Assembly: GCA_035651595.1 (NCBI GenBank)
Contig: DASRFJ010000138.1
Span: 11,355 to 75,354, forward strand
Length of the DNA stretch: 64,000 bases
Source: JAFARZ01 sp035651595
GTDB taxonomy: Bacteria > Actinomycetota > Actinomycetes > Streptosporangiales > Streptosporangiaceae
Direction of reading: 5' to 3'
A program made the position numbers and the translations under genes. Every line of letters starts with the position of its first letter. Within the stretch, counting starts at the first letter, position 1. The notes below the pieces were generated by a model. That model made no database searches. It was not told the DNA's origin and saw only the letters and a program-made list of their open reading frames with translations. This document shows, in pieces, positions 17,199 to 26,228 of this stretch.

Positions 17199-17282
17199 CA
17201 TGTTAAAAATGGGCTCCATGTTAGAAAAGGCGCCAAATTTGCACCCTTTTCTAACATGGAGCACTTTTCTGACATCTAAGCC
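17199..17282. repeat. Nested palindromic repeat, family A, copy 2
   Basis: The outer arms CATGTTAAAAATGGGCTCCATG (positions 17199-17220) and its complement-like partner starting CATGGAGCACTTTTCTGACA (17254-17273) pair at most positions. The inner arms TTAGAAAAGG (17221-17230) and CCTTTTCTAA (17245-17254) pair perfectly around GCAAATTTGC-like sequence. The blocks AGAAAAGGCGCCA and AGCACTTTTCTGACA are shared with the copy at 4210-4285. It lies between the convergent fbiC and fbiB genes. Confidence 0.72.
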
Positions 17283-17370
17283 ATGCGACACAACGGGGCA
17301 TAAGGGACGAATCTGACCCGACGGGCAGTCCTCTGTCGGCCGGCGCCCCTGGGGATGTGCGAGCAAGGGG

Positions 17371-18645
17371 TTAGCGCGTTAGGAGGAAGTTCGCGGGGTC
17401 GCGGGGTGGGCGGTGGCGCGGGGGCGCGGCGTGGTGGCCGACGGCGATGGCGCCCATCGGGAGCCAGGCGGGCGGCAGGTCCAGTGCGCGGACGGTCACG
17501 TCCTGGCAGAACAGCGTGCTGGAAATCCAGGCGGAGCCTAGTCCTTCGACGGCGAGCGCGACGAGGAAGTTCTGCACCGCGGCACCCATCGCGACGGTGA
17601 ACATGGCCCGCTCGCAGGCGTTGCGGCGCGCGTCCGGGTACTTGTGCATCGCATCCGGAGCCAGGCACGGCACGACGACCAGGGGAGCACGCCGGAGCGG
17701 CTCACCACGGCGGGTCCGCCGGGCTATCTGCTCCTGCGTGAAACCGTCCGCACGCAGGTCGGCGACCCACGCGTCGAGCATCGCGTCCAGCAGCACGGTC
17801 CGCGCCGCGGGGGACTCCAGCAGCACGAACCGCCATGGTTCGCTGTGGTGCGGGGCCGGCGCGGTGATCGCGGCCGCCACCGCGCGCCGCACGGCGCCGG
17901 GGTCGACCGGCTGATCGGTGAAGTCCCTGATCGTCCGGCGGGCATGCAGCACGTCCGCCGAACCGTAGCGGAACATGTCCTCGTCGGCCGGCCGGATCAG
18001 CACCCGGGCGCCGGGGCCGTCCTCGTCGGTGACCAGCGCGTCAAGGCCGCGCACGACGGCGACCGGCAGCTGTAGCGCCTTGCCCTTCACCAGGTCGGCC
18101 GCCGCGGCGATCTCGTCGGCGACCGCGGCGACGGTTACCTCCAAGATGTTGCCGAACGCGTCCGCCGCACCCCGGTGGTCCCTCGCCACCACCACGCCGG
18201 CCGCGCCGATCGCGGTGTCCGTCTGCCCGTTCCGCCACGGCCGGCCCATCGTGTCGGTCACGATCACGCCGAACCGCCGGCCGGTCCGGTCCTGGAGGCT
18301 CTTCCGAAGGCGGCGCGCGGATTCGTCCGGATCGGCGGGCAGCAGCACCACCGTGCCCGGAGCGGTGTTGGACTCGTCCACGCCGGCCGCGGCGAGCACG
18401 AAGCCGTGCCTGGTCTGCGCGATTGTCGTGGGCCCGCGGCGCGCGACGACCCGAACCGTCTCCGCCTCGATCGCTTCGTCGCGAGACATCTCGGCAACGC
18501 GGCCTTCGGCCTTGCTGACGATCTTCGAGGTAATGACGAGCACGTCGCCGTCGCGCAGGTCCTCGGCCACGTCGGCGATCAGCGCCGCCAGGTCCGCCCC
18601 GGCCGTGATCTCCGGCAGGCCGGCGAGCGTAAAAAGAGTTATCAC
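17371..18645 (-). CDS. fbiB: Bifunctional F420-0:gamma-glutamyl ligase / nitroreductase-like protein
   Basis: 424 residues. Residues 1-230 are the CofE ligase domain: DVLVITSKIVSKAEGR, VDESNTAPGTVVLLPADPD and VTDTMGRPWRNGQTDTAIG are all family signatures. This domain adds glutamates to F420-0. Residues about 240-424 are an FMN-binding nitroreductase-like domain (RRTIRDFTDQPVDPGAV, then APHHSEPWRFVLL). In mycobacteria that domain reduces dehydro-F420-0 and extends the glutamate tail. The start codon overlaps the fbiA stop (ATGA at 18642-18645), so the two are translationally coupled. Confidence 0.97.
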   Translation of the reverse strand: MITLFTLAGLPEITAGADLAALIADVAEDLRDGDVLVITSKIVSKAEGRVAEMSRDEAIEAETVRVVARRGPTTIAQTRHGFVLAAAGVDESNTAPGTVVLLPADPDESARRLRKSLQDRTGRRFGVIVTDTMGRPWRNGQTDTAIGAAGVVVARDHRGAADAFGNILEVTVAAVADEIAAAADLVKGKALQLPVAVVRGLDALVTDEDGPGARVLIRPADEDMFRYGSADVLHARRTIRDFTDQPVDPGAVRRAVAAAITAPAPHHSEPWRFVLLESPAARTVLLDAMLDAWVADLRADGFTQEQIARRTRRGEPLRRAPLVVVPCLAPDAMHKYPDARRNACERAMFTVAMGAAVQNFLVALAVEGLGSAWISSTLFCQDVTVRALDLPPAWLPMGAIAVGHHAAPPRHRPPRDPANFLLTR

Positions 18646-19583
18646 GCCAGCTCCCTGGCTAGGTCGAGCGCGGCCTGGGCGATCGCGGTCGTGGCCGGCA
18701 GGTCGCGCATGTACAGCGGCATCGCCCGCACCTCGATGCCCAGCGGGGCCAGGTCCTCGGCGGAGCCCTTGTCCTGGTCATCGACGAGCCAGCCGTCGAG
18801 CAGTTCGGGCCCGTAGTGCGCCGCCACCGCCGAGGCCGTGGTCTCGACGCCGATCGCGGTCAGGCACGCGTCGGCCATGCCGCGCACCGGCGCGCCGCCG
18901 ATGATCGGCGAGACCCCGACGACCGTTTTGGCGGCCACGGCGTCCCTGATCCCTGGGACGGACAGGATCGTGCCGATGCTCACCACCGGGTTGGACGGCG
19001 GGAACACCACCACGTCCGCGGCCGCGATGGCGTCCAGCACGCCCGGGGCCGGGCGGGCCGAATCCGCTCCTACCGCGACGATCTCGGCAGCGGGCGGCTC
19101 AGCGTGCAACCGGACCCACCATTCCTGGAAGTGCACCACCGTACGTTCTGCCGCCAGGACCACATGGGTCTCGATGGGAGAGTCTGACATCGGCAGCAAC
19201 CTGACACCTGGTTGCCAGCGGCGGCACAGGAGGTCGGTGACGGCGGATAGCGGCTGGCCGTCGGCGAGCAGCTGGCTGCGCAGGATGTGCGTGCCGAAAT
19301 CGCGGTCGCCCAGCGTGAACCAGTCCGGGCTCGCGCCGTAGGCGGCCAGCTCGGCCCGGATGCCGAAGGTCTCCTCGGCGCGGCCCCAGCCCTGCTCCTC
19401 GTTGATGCCGCCGCCGAGCGTGTACATCACGGTGTCCAGGTCGGGACAGACCCGCAGCCCGAACAGCGTGATGTCGTCGCCGGTGTTCCCGATGACGGTG
19501 ATCTCATCATCCGGAGCGGCTGCCTTCAGCCCGCGGAGGAACCTGGCGGCGCCCACGCCCCCGGCAAGCACGGTGATGCGCAT
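18642..19583 (-). CDS. fbiA: F420 biosynthesis phospholactate/phosphoenolpyruvyl transferase
   Basis: 313 residues from ATG at 19583, which begins the conserved MRITVLAGGVGAARFLRGL. A longer in-frame extension has no homology. The CofD family transfers a lactyl- or enolpyruvyl-diphospho-guanosine group to FO, giving (dehydro-)F420-0. Signatures are VIGNTGDDITLFGLRVCPDLDT, GDRDFGTHILRSQLL, and IGTILSVPGIRDAVA. It is transcribed away from whiB and coupled to fbiB, as in mycobacteria. No fbiD/cofC gene is visible in the window. Confidence 0.96.
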   Translation of the reverse strand: MRITVLAGGVGAARFLRGLKAAAPDDEITVIGNTGDDITLFGLRVCPDLDTVMYTLGGGINEEQGWGRAEETFGIRAELAAYGASPDWFTLGDRDFGTHILRSQLLADGQPLSAVTDLLCRRWQPGVRLLPMSDSPIETHVVLAAERTVVHFQEWWVRLHAEPPAAEIVAVGADSARPAPGVLDAIAAADVVVFPPSNPVVSIGTILSVPGIRDAVAAKTVVGVSPIIGGAPVRGMADACLTAIGVETTASAVAAHYGPELLDGWLVDDQDKGSAEDLAPLGIEVRAMPLYMRDLPATTAIAQAALDLARELA

Positions 19584-19837
19584 ACCCCCAGTCTGACAGT
19601 GCGCCCGGGCGGCGGGCACGCCGCGGTCCGGGTGCGGCGGCTGAGCGGGTGGCCGGCCGGCTACGGAGCGGAATCTTTGCCCGACTTTTCTCGCATCTCG
19701 GGCAACGAGGGGACCATTATCACCTTCCTCGCTTGACGCGAAGCAAGACACGCGGGTGTAATTTCATTGATGTGATTCTCGCTTATTATGGGGAAGAGCG
19801 AGATCGGGGGGCTCCGATTGGGGAGGGAGGACACGCT

Positions 19838-20113
19838 GTGACGGAGGTCATCGTCCCGCTGGCGCAGGTGTTCGTCAGTCCGGATGACGTTGACGAGCTG
19901 GGCTGGCAGGACCGTGCGCTGTGCGCGCAGACGGATCCGGAGGCATTCTTCCCGGAGAAGGGAGGATCGACCCGGGAAGCAAAGCGCGTGTGCCGTAGCT
20001 GCGAGGTCCGGGCCGAGTGCCTGGAGTACGCGCTCGAGCACGACGAGCGATTCGGAATCTGGGGTGGTATGTCGGAAAGAGAGCGGCGCCGGCTAAAGCG
20101 CCAGGCAGGATAG
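19838..20113 (+). CDS. whiB: WhiB-family iron-sulfur transcriptional regulator (WhiB/WhiB2 type)
   Basis: 91 residues from GTG at 19838, with GGGAGGGAGG at 19821-19830. The four cluster ligands are Cys29, Cys52, Cys55 and Cys61 (spacing C-x22-CxxC-x5-C). The G-I-W-G-G turn lies near residue 73, and the basic tail ERERRRLKRQAG is the DNA-binding end. WhiB proteins bind a 4Fe-4S cluster and act with the main sigma factor. Orthologues next to fbiAB are WhiB2/WhmD (septation) and Streptomyces WhiB (sporulation septation). The upstream 100 bases are AT-rich (GTAATTTCATTGATG), which suggests a strong promoter region. Confidence 0.95.
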   Translation: MTEVIVPLAQVFVSPDDVDELGWQDRALCAQTDPEAFFPEKGGSTREAKRVCRSCEVRAECLEYALEHDERFGIWGGMSERERRRLKRQAG

Positions 20114-20291
20114 CGGGTCGACCGGGCCCCACTGGAGTCGGGCGTTTACCCTGCTGGGCTCGATGCGGCGGGGTATCGTTTAACGCTGTGTGGGGGCGCG
20201 GGGGCTGCCGTTCACGCAGAGATTACGCGCTCTTACCGGGCGGGGGTAGCCGCACGGGTGAGCTGTCGCCGACGCTACCTGCCAGGACCCC

Positions 20292-23200
20292 TTGTCACCG
20301 AATACTTTGCGCTCGCGCCACGTCGTCACCGCCGTGATAGTCGCTCACGACGGCGCTCGGCTTTTGCCCGGACTCGTTCAGGGGATGCGCGAGCAGACCC
20401 GGCCCGTTGACCGCGTCGTCGGCGTGGACACCGGCAGCGGGGACCGCAGTGGCGCGCTGCTCGCCGAGTTGCTCGGCTCCGATGTCGTGTTCGGCATGGA
20501 GCCAGGGACCGGCTATGGCTCGGCGGTCGCCCGGGCGCTACAGCATCCCGCGGCCCGGCGGGTATCCACGCCGTCGGCGTCCTCGGAGAGCACTGTCACC
20601 GAGTGGATCTGGCTGCTGCACGACGACTGCCAGCCCGCGCCGGACGCCTTGGAGCACCTGCTCAAGGCGGCGGGCCGCTACGAGATCGCCGGAGTGCTCG
20701 GGCCGAAGCTCAGGGACCTCGCCGACCGCCGTGTGCTGCGTGAGGTCGGGCTCACGATCGACCGGGCCGGACGCCGGCTCACCGGGGTCGAGGCCGGCGA
20801 GATCGACCAAGGTCAGCACGACGGCAACCGGTCGGTCCTGGCGGTCAGCACCGCCGGGATGCTGATCCGCCGCGACGTGTGGGACCAGCTAGGCGGGTTC
20901 GACCCGCTGCTGCCGCTGTTCCGCGACGACATCGACTTCTGCTGGCGAGCACACGCGGCCGGCCATGACGTGCGGGTGGTCACCGACGCGGTTGTCTATC
21001 ACCGTGAGCTGACGGCTCGGCACCGGCGGAAGGCGCGCGAGCTCGCCAGCCACCCGCGGCTGCTTGACCGCCGCTCCGCACTGTACGTGCACGCGGTGAA
21101 CCTGCCGCTGCTGCCGATGCTGGTCGTGCTGGCCGGCTGCACGACCGGTTCGCTGCTGCGTGCCGCGTACTTCCTGATCACCAAGCAGACCCGGCGCGCG
21201 GCCGGGCACCTGGGCGCGCTGGCCTGGCTGTTCGGCCATCCGATGCGGATCTGGCGCGGCCGGCGGCGGCGCGCGGCGGGACGCAAGCGCGCGTACGCGG
21301 TGCTGCGCCCGCAGCTGCCGCACGGCAGGACGCTGTCGCGGATCGCGGAGAGCGCCGTGGGCATGTTGTCGCGCGGCTCGAACTACGAGGGCGGCGGCGA
21401 ACACGGCGGTGGCATCTCGGACGACCCCGACGAGGATCTGCCGCTGCCGCCGCCAGACTCGCTGATCCGCCGCGTGCTGACGCACCCGGCCGTGCTGTTG
21501 TTCGTCACGCTCGTCGTGGTGACCGTCGTGTCGGAGCGGTCGCTGATCGGGTCGCTGTTCCGCGGCTCCGGCACGCTGTCCGGCGGCGCGCTGGTGCCCG
21601 CCTGGGGCGGCGCCAGCAACCTGTGGCAGGAGTACCTGGCCGGCTTTCACGCCGTCGGCGTGGGGTCGACGGCGAGCGCGCCGCCCTACCTCGCGGTCGT
21701 CGCGGCGCTGTCGACGGTGTTCGGCGGCAAGCCCTGGCTGGCCGTGGACGTGCTGCTGCTCGGTTGCGTGCCCGTGGCGGGGATGGTGGCGTATCTGGCT
21801 ACGCGCCCCCTAACCGAGGCGCTCGCCGCCCGGATCTGGATCGCGCTGAGCTACGCGCTGCTCCCGGTGGCGTCCGGAGCGGTGGCGGCCGGGCGGCTCG
21901 GCACCGCGGTCGCGTTCATGCTGCTGCCGGTGATCTGCCTCCTCGCCGGGCGGATGTTCACCCGGCCGCCCCGGTCCGCGCGGCGCGCGGCGTGGGGAGC
22001 GGGGCTGGTGCTGGCGATAGCCGCCGCGTTCGTGCCGGTGCTGTGGGTAATGGCCGCGGGCGGCGCGTTGTGCGTGGCCGGCGTCACCGGGTTCCGGTAC
22101 TGGCGCGGTCTTGGGCGCTCTCCCGGGCGATCCGCGTGGCTCCGCTGGGCACCGGGCATCAACGCCGCCATCGTGGCTGTCGTGCCCGCGGTGCTGCTGA
22201 TGCCGTGGACGTTCTCGTTGTTCGTGAGCCCCGCTGACTTCCTGCTCGAGGCGGGCCTCGCGCGGCCCGGGCTATCCGTGACGGGCCTGCGAGCGGAGCC
22301 GCTGCTGCTGCTCAGCCCGGGTGGCCCCGGCCTGCCGCCGGTCTGGGTCAGCGTCGGGTTGATCGTGCCCGCGTTCTGCTCGCTGCTGCTGAACCGGCGC
22401 CGCACGCTGGTGCTGTCCGGCTGGGCTGTGGCGCTGGGCGGGTTTGCCGCGGCGGTGATCGTGAGCCGGATGACCGTGGTTTCGGCCGTCACTGGCGGGG
22501 CGGTCCCGGCGTGGCCTGGCATCGCGCTGGCGGTCGCCGCGGCCGGCTTGCTGCTCGCCGCCGTACCGGTGGTCGAGTGGGCGGCGGGCACCGCGTGGGG
22601 CCTCGCGGTCAGTTCCGCGAGCCTCGCGATGCGGGCCCGGCTGGCCGGCCGCCGCGGGACCGTCGCGCTGCTGCTTGGCGCCGCCGCGCTGAGTGCTCCG
22701 GTGCTCGCGGCCGCGTCCTGGCTGCAGACCGGCGTGCGGGGGCCCATCAACGCCGCCAGCGCACCGGTGCTGCCGCCGTTTATCGCGGTGTCTTCGGCGG
22801 CCTCGGGACAGACCCGCACGCTAGTGCTGCGGCGCGACAACGGCGTGCTGACCTACCTCGTGCTTCGCGCCAGCGACCCCTTGCTCGGCGAGCCCGAACT
22901 TCTCGAAGCCTCGACCGCGACGCGGGCGCTCGACACCACGGTGGCCTCGCTCGCCGCGACCGACAGCGGCGACTCCCAGGACGCGGCGCAGGCGCTGGGT
23001 CAGTTTGCCATCGGCTACGTGCTGCTGCCCTCGCCCGTCGATCCCGTGCTCGCCGCGCAGCTCAACGGCGTGGCCGGGCTCCAGCCACTGACCGTGTCCT
23101 CGGCCTACGACCTGTGGCGGGTGGCGGGTACCGTGTCCCGCCTCCAGGTGGTGACCGCGGCCGGAACCGTGCCGGTGGGATCCGGAGTGGTGGGCGCGTC

Positions 23201-24326
23201 CAGCCAGGTCGGCGCCTTGACGACGGGGACTTTGGTGCTAGCTGAGCCGGCCGGCGGGTGGTCGGCGACGCTGAACGGGCATCCGCTGACGCCGCTCGCG
23301 GCACCGGTAGACGGCTGGGCGCAGGGGTTCAAGCTGCCGGCTGGCGGCGGGCGGCTGGTGATCAGCCACGACGACCTGGCGCGGGAACTGACGCTGGGCG
23401 GCGAGGCGCTCGCGCTGTTGATCGCGTTCGTGCTCGCCTTGCCCGGGACGCGGGGTGCGATCGCGGCGGAGGCGGTTAGCGTCGCTGGTTCGGCCTCGGC
23501 GTCGGGAGACGTGATCGAGGAGGCGGACCTTCCGGCGGATTCTCCGGCGGCTCCGGCGGCTCCGGCGGCGGCGATGAGTGCGGCGGGTACGCCGTTGGGT
23601 ACCGGGCCGCAGCCTGAGCTTTCGCCGCACGCTCAGCCCCAGCCCCAGCCCCAGCCCCAGCTTCAGCCGTGGGTCGAGCCTGAGCCGTGGGTCGAGCCTG
23701 AGCCATGGAGCGAACCGCAGCCGTGGAGCGAGCCTCAGCCGGTCGGGGTGAGGGCGCACGCCGCATCGCCGTTCGGGGGCGACCTGTCCGGCGGGACGGA
23801 TGTGCTGGGCAAGCCGGCGGCCGCGCCGGGCACCCGCCCCATGCCGACCGCCGCCTCCACCGCCGCGTTCGCGGCGGTGTCGGACACCGGACCGCGACCG
23901 ATCGCGCCGGCAGATCCAGCCCCGGCCGCCAGCCCAGCCCCAGCCCCAAGCGCGGGCGCCGACTACAGCCCAGCGCCGGCTGCGGCATCCCGTAAGCGGG
24001 GCGGCAGCCACCGCGCCTCCCGGCACAGCAAGCCGGCCCGAACGTGGCGCGGCAAGGCGAAGGCCGAACCCGACCATCCCACGCAGGATCCTTACGCACC
24101 AGCAGATCGTTACTCTCCACCGGAGCGTTACGCACCAAGCCATCACGCTCAGGAGTCAGGACCGGAAGCCGGCCAGGCGATGCCCAACCCGTTCACCCCC
24201 ACCGACTCCGAAGTGCCGCAGGCCCCCTGGACGCACCCGGACCCGCCCGAGGCGCAGCCGCAGGAGGAGCCCGACACGCAGCAGGCCGGCTCCCGGCCGC
24301 CGTGGGAGCTGGGCGGGATGTCGTGA
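20292..24326 (+). CDS. Giant GT2 glycosyltransferase with polytopic membrane region
   Basis: 1344 residues. TTG at 20292 follows AGGA. Residues 1-290 are a GT2 (GT-A) domain: VTAVIVAHDGARLLPGLV at the start, WLLHDDCQPAPDALEHLL with the DxD-like acid pair near 115, and FRDDIDFCWRAHAAG near 210. One or two helices follow, then from about residue 395 a long membrane region with many hydrophobic segments to about 860. An extracytoplasmic-looking region and a last helix near 1040 come next. The tail from about 1080 is disordered, with Pro/Gln runs and repeats of PWVEPE and PWSEPQ. It is coupled to the DUF5719 gene. A conserved actinobacterial envelope glycosylation role is likely; the sugar is unknown. 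Confidence 0.88.
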   Translation: MSPNTLRSRHVVTAVIVAHDGARLLPGLVQGMREQTRPVDRVVGVDTGSGDRSGALLAELLGSDVVFGMEPGTGYGSAVARALQHPAARRVSTPSASSESTVTEWIWLLHDDCQPAPDALEHLLKAAGRYEIAGVLGPKLRDLADRRVLREVGLTIDRAGRRLTGVEAGEIDQGQHDGNRSVLAVSTAGMLIRRDVWDQLGGFDPLLPLFRDDIDFCWRAHAAGHDVRVVTDAVVYHRELTARHRRKARELASHPRLLDRRSALYVHAVNLPLLPMLVVLAGCTTGSLLRAAYFLITKQTRRAAGHLGALAWLFGHPMRIWRGRRRRAAGRKRAYAVLRPQLPHGRTLSRIAESAVGMLSRGSNYEGGGEHGGGISDDPDEDLPLPPPDSLIRRVLTHPAVLLFVTLVVVTVVSERSLIGSLFRGSGTLSGGALVPAWGGASNLWQEYLAGFHAVGVGSTASAPPYLAVVAALSTVFGGKPWLAVDVLLLGCVPVAGMVAYLATRPLTEALAARIWIALSYALLPVASGAVAAGRLGTAVAFMLLPVICLLAGRMFTRPPRSARRAAWGAGLVLAIAAAFVPVLWVMAAGGALCVAGVTGFRYWRGLGRSPGRSAWLRWAPGINAAIVAVVPAVLLMPWTFSLFVSPADFLLEAGLARPGLSVTGLRAEPLLLLSPGGPGLPPVWVSVGLIVPAFCSLLLNRRRTLVLSGWAVALGGFAAAVIVSRMTVVSAVTGGAVPAWPGIALAVAAAGLLLAAVPVVEWAAGTAWGLAVSSASLAMRARLAGRRGTVALLLGAAALSAPVLAAASWLQTGVRGPINAASAPVLPPFIAVSSAASGQTRTLVLRRDNGVLTYLVLRASDPLLGEPELLEASTATRALDTTVASLAATDSGDSQDAAQALGQFAIGYVLLPSPVDPVLAAQLNGVAGLQPLTVSSAYDLWRVAGTVSRLQVVTAAGTVPVGSGVVGASSQVGALTTGTLVLAEPAGGWSATLNGHPLTPLAAPVDGWAQGFKLPAGGGRLVISHDDLARELTLGGEALALLIAFVLALPGTRGAIAAEAVSVAGSASASGDVIEEADLPADSPAAPAAPAAAMSAAGTPLGTGPQPELSPHAQPQPQPQPQLQPWVEPEPWVEPEPWSEPQPWSEPQPVGVRAHAASPFGGDLSGGTDVLGKPAAAPGTRPMPTAASTAAFAAVSDTGPRPIAPADPAPAASPAPAPSAGADYSPAPAAASRKRGGSHRASRHSKPARTWRGKAKAEPDHPTQDPYAPADRYSPPERYAPSHHAQESGPEAGQAMPNPFTPTDSEVPQAPWTHPDPPEAQPQEEPDTQQAGSRPPWELGGMS

Positions 24327-25834
24327 GCACGGCCGTTCGGCGGTACGTGCCGGCCCTCGTGGTGCTGGTCGCCCTCGCCGTCATCGCCGGAGCGCTGACC
24401 ATGGTCAAGGGCACCCGCCCGGCTACCAGCACCGCTCAGGGGAAGAAATCCGCGGCCACGCTCATCCGCCAGGTCGCGATCACCACGGCGATCCGCGCGT
24501 GCCCGCCCGGCACCGACGGCAGCCAGGACCGCGTCGTGCTGTACGCGTCCTCATCCGGCTCCGGAGGCTCCGCGGCCCTCGGCCCGCTGCCGCAGAACGG
24601 GGTGAAGGCCAGCACGACACGCCCATCCACTGCCACCGCCGAAGGCCAGCTCTCCCTCCTCAACGTCCCCGCGACGGGTGACACCGCCCACCAGCAGGGC
24701 TCGGTGGTGACCGCGACCGGAGCCATGGCCCAGGGCGTCGAGGCCGAGGTCGCCAACAGCTCGGGAATGGCCAGCGTCCGGTGCGGCGAACCGGGGTCGG
24801 ATGTCTGGTTCGTCGGTCCCGGCCAGCAGGACGGCGCGGGGCGGATCCAGCTGGACCTGCTGAACGTCGACTCGATCGCGGCGACCGTCAACATCTCCGT
24901 GATCACCGACGCCGGCGCGGTCCAGTCGGGCAGCAACACCGGGATCACCGTGCCGCCGCATCAGCTGGTCACCCAGTCCCTCGCGGCGCAGGCCAACGGC
25001 GCCAGCGTAGCGGCGATCGAAGTCAGGACCACCGCCGGACGCGTGGCCGCTGATGTGTCGGTGAGCTCGTCGCATGGCAGCGCGAGCTGGCTGCCGGCCG
25101 CCACGACCCCCGCAACCAGGCTGGTGATACCGGGAGTGCCGCCATCCGGCACCGCCGCCAGCCTGTTCCTGGTCGTGCCCGGCGGCACCGACGCCAAGGT
25201 GAACGTCGTCGCCCTCACCAGTCAGGGCCGGCTCCAGCCATTCGGCTCGCAGTCGGTCGACCTGCCGGGGCAGTCCGCCTCGGACGTGCAGCTCACCCCG
25301 CTCGGCGGTAACGCCGCCGCGCTGCTGCTCACGTCGAACGTTCCGGTAACCGCCGCGGTTCTGATCCCGAACAGCACATCAGCCGCGAACGCAACAGGCA
25401 CCACTGGCACGACTACGACAACCACCAGCACCAGCCTCGGCAACTTCACCGCCGCCACTCCCGTCATCGACCAGCAGGCGGTGATCGCGGGCAACGTAAC
25501 CGGCTCGGGCCTGACGGCAGAGGTCGCGCTCTCCGCGCCCGGTGCCGCCGCGCGCGTCCGGCTGACCGAGATCGCCGAAGGCGGCCAGCCGGCCACCCCC
25601 CAGACCCTCACGATCCAGCCCGGGCGGACGCTCGTCGCGCAGCTGAAGGCCCCGCGGCGCGGCGTCCCGTTCACGATCGTGCTGACCCCGCTGGCCGGCT
25701 CGGGCCCCGTCTACGCCGCCAGGATCGAATCCCAGTCGCAGGGCGGGATCGCGTCGATCGTGCCCGCCGCGACGGCGCTGACCACCGTCGGGCTGCCGCC
25801 CGTCCGCGACTCCTACGGGGCGATAGCCCCGTAA
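24323..25834 (+). CDS. DUF5719 family envelope protein
   Basis: 503 residues from GTG at 24323, which overlaps the GT2 stop (GTGA at 24323-24326). One N-terminal membrane segment (YVPALVVLVALAVIAGALTMV) is followed by an exported region of beta-rich, Thr/Ser/Ala-rich sequence with no catalytic motif I can see. A short Thr run (TTGTTTTTTSTS) lies near residue 370. The family is defined by its pairing with the large GT2 protein in actinobacteria, which suggests they work in the same envelope process. No biochemical function is known to me. Confidence 0.88.
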   Translation: MSTAVRRYVPALVVLVALAVIAGALTMVKGTRPATSTAQGKKSAATLIRQVAITTAIRACPPGTDGSQDRVVLYASSSGSGGSAALGPLPQNGVKASTTRPSTATAEGQLSLLNVPATGDTAHQQGSVVTATGAMAQGVEAEVANSSGMASVRCGEPGSDVWFVGPGQQDGAGRIQLDLLNVDSIAATVNISVITDAGAVQSGSNTGITVPPHQLVTQSLAAQANGASVAAIEVRTTAGRVAADVSVSSSHGSASWLPAATTPATRLVIPGVPPSGTAASLFLVVPGGTDAKVNVVALTSQGRLQPFGSQSVDLPGQSASDVQLTPLGGNAAALLLTSNVPVTAAVLIPNSTSAANATGTTGTTTTTTSTSLGNFTAATPVIDQQAVIAGNVTGSGLTAEVALSAPGAAARVRLTEIAEGGQPATPQTLTIQPGRTLVAQLKAPRRGVPFTIVLTPLAGSGPVYAARIESQSQGGIASIVPAATALTTVGLPPVRDSYGAIAP

Positions 25835-26219
25835 CGGGCTGCGCCGGACGGTCCACGCATGGCCCCGAACTGGACCCTGGTCCGAATTGCGCGCGTGTGG
25901 CCGTGTCGGCCGCCGGCAGGCTGTCGGGCCTTGGCCGCGTGCGCGCCGCCTGTGCTTGGAGTGCAGTGTGCGACTGCCGGGATAGGAGCGCACCGGCAGT
26001 CCGCCAGCAACGTGGACGTTTACCCCTTCGTGGAGGATCAACCCCCGTACGTGAGGGCCGCGTTACCACGAAGGGGCAATCCGCCACGTTAACCGAGGCC
26101 CGTCGAGCCTGCCGCTGACCCGCCCGACGGCCAAACCCCGAAATATGGCCATATATCCGATTTGGGGAAAGGCGTCGCCGCGCCACGGGCCATTCGTCCA
26201 CGGGCCATTCGTCCACGGG
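25835..26219. other. 385-bp region between convergent genes
   Basis: No gene supported. It contains the family B repeat at 26008-26091 and the start of the 15-bp tandem repeat at 26184. Sequence at 25915-26007 (GGCCGCGTGCGCGC, then CACCGGCAGTCC) resembles the bases just before the family B copy at 56693, so the shared unit may be longer than the inverted repeat. Confidence 0.55.
26008..26091. repeat. Dispersed inverted-repeat element, family B, copy 2
   Basis: The left arm (26008-26033) reads CAACGTGGACGTTTACCCC and then TTCGTGG. It is identical over all 26 bases to the left arm of the copy at 56693. The right arm (26066-26091) starts CCACGAAGGGGCAATCCG and pairs imperfectly with it. The loop holds CCCCCGTACGTGAGGG. 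The copy lies between the convergent DUF5719 and zincin genes. Flanking bases GGCAGTCC and GAGGCCC are shared with the copy at 56693. Confidence 0.75.
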
Positions 26220-26228
26220 TTATTCGTC
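26184..26228. repeat. Three tandem 15-bp repeats across a stop codon
   Basis: CACGGGCCATTCGTC occurs at 26184-26198 and 26199-26213, and with two changes (TT for CC) at 26214-26228. On the minus strand each unit reads as Asp-Glu-Trp-Pro-Val in the zincin frame. The two changes turn the Trp codon into the TAA stop at 26220-26222. The frame downstream remains open for another 540 bases. Confidence 0.85.

Noticed and set aside
19584..19751. N-terminal extension of fbiA
   Set aside because: The family starts at MRITVLAGG; the upstream part is not conserved and lies in the whiB-fbiA gap.
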